Part shown: positions 58,201 through 64,000 of the stretch, one piece after another | Position numbering within the stretch: the stretch's first letter is position 1 | Layout: each line of letters begins with the position of its first letter | NCBI GenBank assembly: GCA_028829895.1 | Contig: CM054183.1 | Location: forward strand, 76,805,571 to 76,869,570 | Direction: 5' to 3' | Origin: Sinotaia quadrata | Lineage: Eukaryota; Mollusca; Gastropoda; Architaenioglossa; Viviparidae | DNA length: 64,000 nucleotides | Notes under the pieces: model-generated | Told to the model about the DNA's origin: nothing | The model's input: only the letters and a program-made list of their open reading frames with translations | Database searches by the model: none | Translations under genes and position numbers: made by a program

Positions 58201-61200
58201 GTGAGATATAATTTTTCTCCAAAGATTATTTTGAAATATTTCCATTTGACAAAAAAAAAAAAAAAAATGTAAATCATTTTCTGTAATGTGCATTCAAAAA
58301 TTCAGTTATCTCATAAGCAGTCCTAGACATGTGTGGCACTCTGTATGTTTGATTTTAAGTCTATCATTTATCTTGGTTCAGGAGTGAACAACTTATTTAT
58401 GTTGTTCAAGATCTCAAAAGCATTTTAATGATTAAAAACTTTTTGCATGTTCTTTTTCATTTTTTCTTAGTTTTTGTTGTGATTATAGTATTGTATTTCA
58501 GCAAATCTAACTGCACAAGTCATTTAAAATTTGCTTGTATGTAGAGTGATAAATTGTGCACTGAAAATTACTTTCATTTTCTTATTTTTACTCTAATTTC
58601 TAAAGTTCAAAATGTAAATTAATAAAACATTAGTTATTGGTAACCTCTAAGCCTTCTTAGTATTGGTTAACAAGTCCAGACTGCTAGTACACTCCATTGC
58701 AGATACTGAGATAGATAGTTGGACCACTAGTATTTTGTAATTAAGTGGATCATTGTTATATACTCTAGTTATGAAGACCACTAATAAATACTACTATATT
58801 CTTTCAGATTGCTGCAGCAAAGCCGAAAGCTCCAAAAGTCCCTTGCCTCATCCTGCCTGCCCCAGCTGTCACCTTTCCTCAGTTTATTAGTACACTTTCT
58901 AGGTTGAACGTAAGTATGCTTTTCTGATGTTTTTTGTAATAATGATGTTTAAAATAAGAGTTTGTCTGTCAATAATGAATGGTTGGCCATTTCACAAATC
59001 TCTTGACACTGCATAGAGAACTAGATTATCTAGTAGGGGTAACATCATTTGTATTTTGAACATTTAATGTTGTTTAAAAAATGTAAGTATCCGTCAGAGA
59101 CTTTGTGAAACATGATGATATAATTAGTGCTTATATTTTTTCCTGTTAGTTGATTTTTATTTGTTTTGGGTTTTTTTAGTTGGTTAAAGTCACTACAGTT
59201 TTTAATAAATCATACTGCATTCATAAAAGATGGGAACTAAGAAATCAAAAAGCCCACATATATTATAGAGTTAACGTTTTGTACAGTTAGATATTTAATG
59301 TTTTACCTGGCTGCTATCTTTTGTTTATTCTTGTTTGTTAATGTTGTCTCCTCTTTTCTTTTCATTCAAGTACCTGGTATTTCTCTTTGAACTGCTGCTT
59401 GGTAAAAATAAATAGAATTTGGTTGACAATAAATAAAAGTTTATCCATTTGCAAAAACTGAAAAGCTGTAGAATTTCAAAACTAGGGAATGTGAATTAAA
59501 CTAATGTTGTCCTTTGGATCATGAAACATTTTAGACAGGGAAAATCATTCACAATACTTCTATTCACATTATCATAAATAATTTTGCTTCCCTTTCAATG
59601 TAAATAGTTGGAAGTACATGAGAATTAAAATTATACATTTCCCTTGTACTGCGATTTCTCAAAGTTGAGTGATTTATGTGCTGGTGGCATGGAATGAGTT
59701 CAAGATTTTCATTATATATATAGATATATGGTTTTTAATTCATAGGGATCATCTGCTGCTGCATTGCCGCAAGTGTTTCTGGATGGTACTGGTGATAAGT
59801 TGGCCAGGAGTGAGAAAAATACTCTGCTCCAGGGCAATCCATCATTGAGGACTTTTTGTCGTGGTGCCATTGTCCGTGCACAACCTACCACTGGTAAGTT
59901 TCCTGCACATTCTCTTACACCGTATATGAATACAGGGCTTTGGCTGTGAAATACCCATAATTACTGACCTAGCTAAGAACAAGAGAGAAATTGCCTGCAA
60001 CGGGTATTTTACAACAATATCGAGATGAGTCTCTATCATCTCTCCACCTATGATAATTTCACCTCTCAATTGCGTATATTGGATCGAAGGAGCAACCTCC
60101 TGTACCCCTTCCAGTGTTTAACTTCAGTGTTATAGATAGACACACACAACAGATCAGCACTGACCTGGCATATCCAGATAATTAGCAACGATCACCCACA
60201 TTCAAGATTCGACAGCCAACTTATTATTTATTATATTACGCCCCCAACTGCTGCTACAGATCTTTCTCCCCAAACCATGCCACTCAGAGAGCATGGGTGT
60301 TAACGAAGAAGTAGTAAATTTTATTAACAATATGTAATTATCTACATACTACATAATACAATTTAGCATTGAATCAAACAAATTAGGATGTACATGACAT
60401 ATACACAGAGGAACAAAAAATACATGTATTTAAATCAATGTAGTTCGAAGTCTAATAGTTTTTCATCAGTTGTTTATAGCTGGTTACTCTCATAGCTTGG
60501 CTATCTATAATGCTTCATAAAGTTCTTCAATCCCCTGGGGTGACCCTAAAAATGTTCTGTATCACAAACATATATAAAGACTACAACAAGAGGATAGAGA
60601 AAGTCAGATAGCCCATGAAATGTCATCTTCACCTGAATCAAGGTTTTTCATCTCTCTTATTTCGCACCCACAGTGGATGACATAGACAGAACACCATGCC
60701 TTTGCTGGCTCACTCACACAGTCAGGTTCAGAATCAGAATGAGAAGTCCAACAGAAACATAAAGAAATGACTGAGAAAAACCTCTTTTAATATGTAGGGT
60801 TTTCTCGTGTAGTGGTGCATAAAAGATATTTTTTCCACAGCACAACTTCTCTCTCTCTCTCCTCCTTCTCCCATATTCTCTTTATTCCCACTGGGAAGCT
60901 ACTGTTGACCAGTAAGCAGCCATTGGTCAATCATGATGTATTGCATGATCTGTTTGTTGTCCAGAACCATTAGTCACAGCATCACTCACTGCTAATGCAG
61001 TTATCGATAACAATACTTAATGGGCAAGTTCTATTACTTCAGTAGAGCTCTGGACGAAGAATTTGTAAAGGAACAAATTAAGCTTTTAAAATATTTCATG
61101 AATAAAATATATTTAGAAACAAGTGACAAATAAAAGGGGGTGGAAATATTTTCCACACTGTCAATTAAGACTAATAATGAAAAATCTATAAAAGTTCTAT

Positions 61201-63836
61201 CTTTTAAAATATATATACATAATTCAACACTATTTGATCTCTAAGTGTATATATATAGTTACTAATTTCTTAATCAGAGTGGACTAAAATGCTATTGAAT
61301 GCATGCAATTTGAGTAAAAGTAGAATATTTCAAGTGCCATATGTCTCATAAATATGCCAGTATACAGTTTAATCAAAAGTATGCTTCTTTTTATTAACAG
61401 TATTACTTTTTCCTTGGGTTATTAACTTATCCTACACTACAGTAAACTAATTTATTGCTATAATTTTTTAATATGGTATATTATTGTTTTAGGGGCACAT
61501 TTTAGTAAAAATTGGCTGATATCAACAATATAAATATTGTCATCTTAGACCAGTTTCTCAAACTTTCTTAGCTCATGGCACAGTACGTGGCAACACTGCA
61601 CTAGAGGTACCCCTAGCAAAGTCGTTTAGGCGAATTGAAGTTTGAGAAATGCCTTGAATGCTCCCAAACCCTAGTGAAGAGTATATAAACCAGTCAACAC
61701 TCATTGTGAATTCCGTTACATGGAACTTGAAACAATGAGTCATTGACAGGTGGTGGTATGTTTACTCTGCAGTTTGTTGTTTATTAAGTCACAACATTTT
61801 CTTTAATATGGAGTTAAATATCAATGGTTAAGCTGATAAAATGAAGGGGCTCATTGTGAAAACACAACTAGCAATTTCTCCCAGACCAAGTAATAGTGTC
61901 AAGGTACCTTCAAATATCAAAGATTAAGCTGATAAAATGAAGGGGCTCATTGTGAAAACACAACTAGCAATTTCTCCCAGACCAAGTAAAACGGAAAAAA
62001 ATTCCCGGAAAACCTCTTTACATAAAGTGACAAGCTAGCTTCATGGGTTCTTGAGAAAAATTAAAATATGGAAGACAAATGTTGAAAACAAGAACCTTGA
62101 AATGTTTCCTCTCACATCTGATAATGATCCAGAGATTACTTCTTTTATGATTTTAGAACATCTCTCGGATTTTTGAGGATAAACTACAGCAATACTTCCC
62201 TCATTGTGAATGAATATGATTGGATCTGCAGTCCCTTTGCAGACACAAAACATCTATCATTAAAAGAGGTACAAGAGTTGGGAGAACTTCAGGCTGATCA
62301 AACATTTCACCATAAGGAAAACAACAATACTTCATTTAATTTGATCCCAAAAATAGATCTCAGTGTAATCAGAAATTGCCCTCTGTACACTAATACAGTT
62401 TTCAACAACCTACATATGTGAGCAGGGATTTTCTGCATTGGCCAACATTAAAAATAAGAAACAGGAGCAGCTTCTCTCTCTTGATTTAGAATTATGGGTG
62501 TTTGTCTGCGATTCTACCCCTTGTCAAACAATTGTGCAAAAATAAACATGCCCATATTTCTCATTGAATTACGAAAATGTAATTATTGACATTAATTTTA
62601 AATAGTGCTGGCAATATGTCCTGGGTACCCATTGCCTTACTAATACCTGGGTAGTAAAATTGTGAACAGGTACCTGTGATAATGTGGCCATTATGTCTAT
62701 ACATCACCTAGGGCACTGCACACAAATGGATAATGCAAAGGGAGTGCAAGGGAAACTGACAGAGGGAGAGCAAGCCAATTGCGATAAACGAGAGAACTGA
62801 AGCTGGTGGCTTGATTTAGCACACACACACAGCCTCTGGTCACACTCGCTTCACGCCCATAGATGTGGGCCTGCTAAATTGTGCCGGCTGTGTGACTCAG
62901 GCACTGAGCAGCCGCTGTACCTAGATCTAATTATGGACGACATGTATCAAATTAGCTCGCGCCCTTTCCTTTTGCTTGTGAATGTTGTGCTATTTAACAT
63001 GTGTAGCATGTTTATAAGACTTCAGTGAACAATCTTGTCAGTATTTTTAAGTCAATAAATTAAATAATAACATTGTAATATTTTTAATATGGGTAAGACT
63101 GTGTGGAGTAACACCAAGCAATTGGATAGTGACAAGGTGAAATGCAATCTGTGCAAGGAAATTCTGTCGGCGAAGTTTATTTTAGTTTATTTAATGATTG
63201 ATCATATTAAAAATAAAAATTTATGTTGTACATATAAAGATCATAATCGATGCATACCATTGGCTACTGTGTGAAATAAAGTGCATACTTAAGTAGCTTT
63301 GGGTAGAGATCATGAGTTGCGATGGAGATTATGCTAATTTTCGAATGGGTACCCATTCAAAATCTGGATGGACACCGGGGCAGCTTTTTAGAAAAAAATT
63401 GACAACCCTAATTTTAACCACTCCAGTTTGTATTGCTTGCAGTTTACTTGTTCCTCTTGTATTAATAAATAATGTTGATGAAAATATTTAATTTCTATTT
63501 AATATTACCTCTTATTTTCCCGTTTTAGTAAGAATACTTTTTGTTGTTTTTTCCCTTGCAGCACAGCCACATTTTCATGGCACACCTGTTAAGAATCAGT
63601 GTCTTAGTGTATGCTTAGAAAAGTATTCACAGTGAATATTTTTTAATTACTTAAATTTTTTTTAAATGTGTTTTATGTTTTGTGTGTCTGCAGGTCCCCT
63701 GACAGAGAGTGACTCTGCTCGTGTCATTAAATTCTTGACCCTTGAAGCCGAGATTAATGTTCGGGTGCCAGCAGCAAGAGCTCGAGGTCGTCAGAATAAA
63801 AATAAACCTGGACGACGCAACAACCGTAATAATTAG
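55213..63836 (+). CDS. Secreted BRICHOS-domain protein with cationic C-terminal tail, complete five-exon gene
   Basis: Exons 55213-55275, 57385-57609, 58808-58909, 59746-59893 and 63694-63836 join in phase to 226 aa. Residues 1-18 are a signal peptide (MKIAAFIILACLFVGISA). A basic stretch follows (GGRRKGNKQPRARG, 22-35). Residues about 60-175 fit the BRICHOS fold: YDF with the conserved Asp at 90, Cys109 in KVPCLIL, LPQVFLDG at 137-144, and Cys168 in LRTFCRG. The Cys-Cys spacing of 59 equals that of human ITM2B, and the Asp-Cys spacing (19) is close to its 16. Residues 205-226 hold six Arg, two Lys, six Asn and no acid. BRICHOS domains are chaperones that guard aggregation-prone peptides cut from the same precursor. 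In annelid arenicin-type precursors the C-terminal product is antimicrobial. That this tail is such a product is inference. Unlike ITM2 it is not a type II membrane protein. Confidence 0.8.
55510..55595. repeat. ~34-bp repeat, about 2.5 copies, BRICHOS intron 1
   Basis: aatctaa(c/t)gaaagcggtatagct recurs three times. Confidence 0.75.
56205..56375. repeat. TA microsatellite and ~49-bp repeat x3, BRICHOS intron 1
   Basis: (TA)n at 56208-56230 is followed by three copies of cctatcatttgcattgtagt then acactttgctggaaaagtagg. Confidence 0.9.
56565..56720. repeat. ~35-bp minisatellite, about four copies, BRICHOS intron 1
   Basis: The unit is tgtttaattgagaactttac followed by agacttaattgaagtg. Confidence 0.93.
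57385..57609 (+). CDS. BRICHOS gene exon 2: basic N-terminal stretch and start of domain
   Basis: Acceptor gtttctag, donor CCT|GTGAGA, 225 nt. Encodes GGRRKGNKQPRARGQLPEG then TWRRNVQGQTMD and ends near TATLYDFSGTTP with the invariant BRICHOS Asp. PRAR|G could be a furin-type site. Confidence 0.85.
57610..58807. other. BRICHOS gene intron 2
   Basis: AT-rich with an A-tract at 58252-58266. Nothing coding or repetitive of note. Confidence 0.5.
58808..58909 (+). CDS. BRICHOS gene exon 3: first conserved Cys
   Basis: Acceptor ctttcag, donor AAC|GTAAGT, 102 nt. Encodes AKPKAPKVPCLILPAPAVTF and PQFISTLSRLN, equivalent to the C(Y)xxPL....MP...LL..L run of BRICHOS domains. Confidence 0.87.
58910..59745. 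other. BRICHOS gene intron 3
   Basis: AT-rich intron; nothing recognised. Confidence 0.5.
59746..59893 (+). CDS. BRICHOS gene exon 4: second conserved Cys
   Basis: Acceptor attcatag, donor ACTG|GTAAGT, 148 nt, ending in phase 1. Encodes ALPQVFLDGTGDKLARSEKN, TLLQGNPSLRTFCRGAIVRA. Confidence 0.87.
60850..61165. repeat. Inverted partner of the 49365-50130 dispersed repeat
   Basis: aagtgacaaataaaaggggg followed by tggaaatattttccacactgt, agcagccattggtcaatc and a CT tract occur in the order expected for a reverse-complement copy. Confidence 0.55.
61553..61650. mobile_element. Short hAT-like MITE
   Basis: The ends CAGTTTCTCAAACTT and (reverse complement) GGCATTTCTCAAACTT form an inverted repeat about 98 bp apart. 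No clear target duplication was seen. Confidence 0.45.
61800..62560 (+). mobile_element. Decayed hAT (ZBED-like) transposase fragment
   Basis: A 95-bp tandem duplication (61815-61990) is followed by frames reading YDWICSPFADTKHLSLKEVQ and ELGELQADQTF, then GFSALANIKNKKQEQLLSLD, the C-terminal dimerisation region typical of ZBED5-type hAT transposases. Frameshifts make it inactive. Confidence 0.65.
62603..63410 (+). mobile_element. hAT-like element with BED-finger remnant and 8-bp target duplication
   Basis: The ends TAGTGCTGGCAAT and (reverse complement) TAGGGTTGTCAAT match at 10 of 13 positions. The flanks ATTTTAAA and ATTTTAAC are the expected 8-bp duplication with one change. Inside, 63089-63274 reads TVWSNTKQLDSDKVKCNLCK, a BED zinc-finger start (W, CxxC), with the His part degraded (DHIKNKN). 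Confidence 0.7.
63563..63634 (+). other. Candidate alternative last exon of the BRICHOS gene
   Basis: The acceptor ttttttcccttgcag is stronger than that of exon 5. Joined to exon 4 it would read AQPHFHGTPVKNQCLSVCLE then KYSQ and stop at TGA (63632-63634). This would replace the basic tail with a Cys-containing end (CLSVC). No donor keeps phase, so it would be terminal. Confidence 0.35.
63694..63836 (+). CDS. BRICHOS gene exon 5: linker and cationic tail
   Basis: Acceptor gtctgcag, stop TAG at 63834-63836. Encodes PLTESDSARVIKFLTLEAEI, NVRVP and the basic tail AARARGRQNKNKPGRRNNRN plus N. No poly(A) signal is visible before the window ends. Confidence 0.85.
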
Positions 63837-64000
63837 ATGCATTTTCATTCTTCTACATGAATTACCACCGATGCTGACTTTGAACAGCTATTTCTTAAGT
63901 AGAAATAGAACTGACTTTAGAGAAAGTTGCATCTTCTATCTTCATGAGATCACTAGTTGTTGACTGCAAGTCTGGAGTCCACGGTACTGCACAGTGATAA

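Noticed and set aside
63089..63274. Zinc-finger-like small protein (KCNLCKEILS)
   Set aside because: It is a decayed BED finger within a hAT-like element that has terminal repeats and a target duplication.

Overview
The window is animal nuclear DNA: AT-rich, with short exons, clean GT/AG introns and vertebrate-like gene families, but with many private minisatellites and decayed invertebrate-type transposons. Family content and the BRICHOS precursor fit an invertebrate, possibly a lophotrochozoan such as a mollusc or annelid. The species cannot be named from this sequence alone.

Three protein-coding genes can be rebuilt exon by exon with consistent splice phase. (1) On the minus strand, the 5' part of a mitochondrial thioredoxin reductase (TXNRD2-like) runs from a start at 9873 through exons at 9780-9873, 8923-8979, 8515-8586, 5190-5246, 3672-3816 and 710-784, then leaves the left edge. 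It shows a targeting peptide, the GGGSGG dinucleotide-binding loop and the CVNVGC redox site. (2) On the plus strand, head to head with it across about 0.84 kb, lies a complete 12-exon VMP1 (10718-35457, 474 aa). Its first two exons encode a canonical SAP motif ahead of the usual VMP1 body. (3) On the plus strand at 55213-63836 lies a five-exon gene for a secreted 226-aa protein. I identify it as a BRICHOS-domain protein from an Asp plus two Cys 59 residues apart. It ends in a very basic Arg/Asn/Lys tail, the layout known from BRICHOS antimicrobial-peptide precursors.

The 35.5-55.2 kb interval has no confident gene. It holds tandem arrays (35.85-37.15, 38.7-39.24, 40.64-41.87, 48.5-49.14 and 50.29-50.61 kb), a hAT transposase fossil (47.39-48.47 kb), dispersed repeats and two short coding-like fragments on the minus strand. 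Introns carry a 5'-truncated LINE, hAT and piggyBac-like elements and a pogo-like remnant. Most longer introns also carry their own minisatellite.

The most unusual points are the SAP-VMP1 fusion, the BRICHOS precursor with a cationic tail and a possible alternative last exon, and tandem arrays that grew out of exon-intron boundaries. The clearest array is about 21 intronic copies of the 5' splice site of TXNRD2 exon 4. TXNRD2 (mitochondrial redox) and VMP1 (ER scramblase/autophagy) may share a bidirectional promoter. No functional link to the BRICHOS gene can be inferred.
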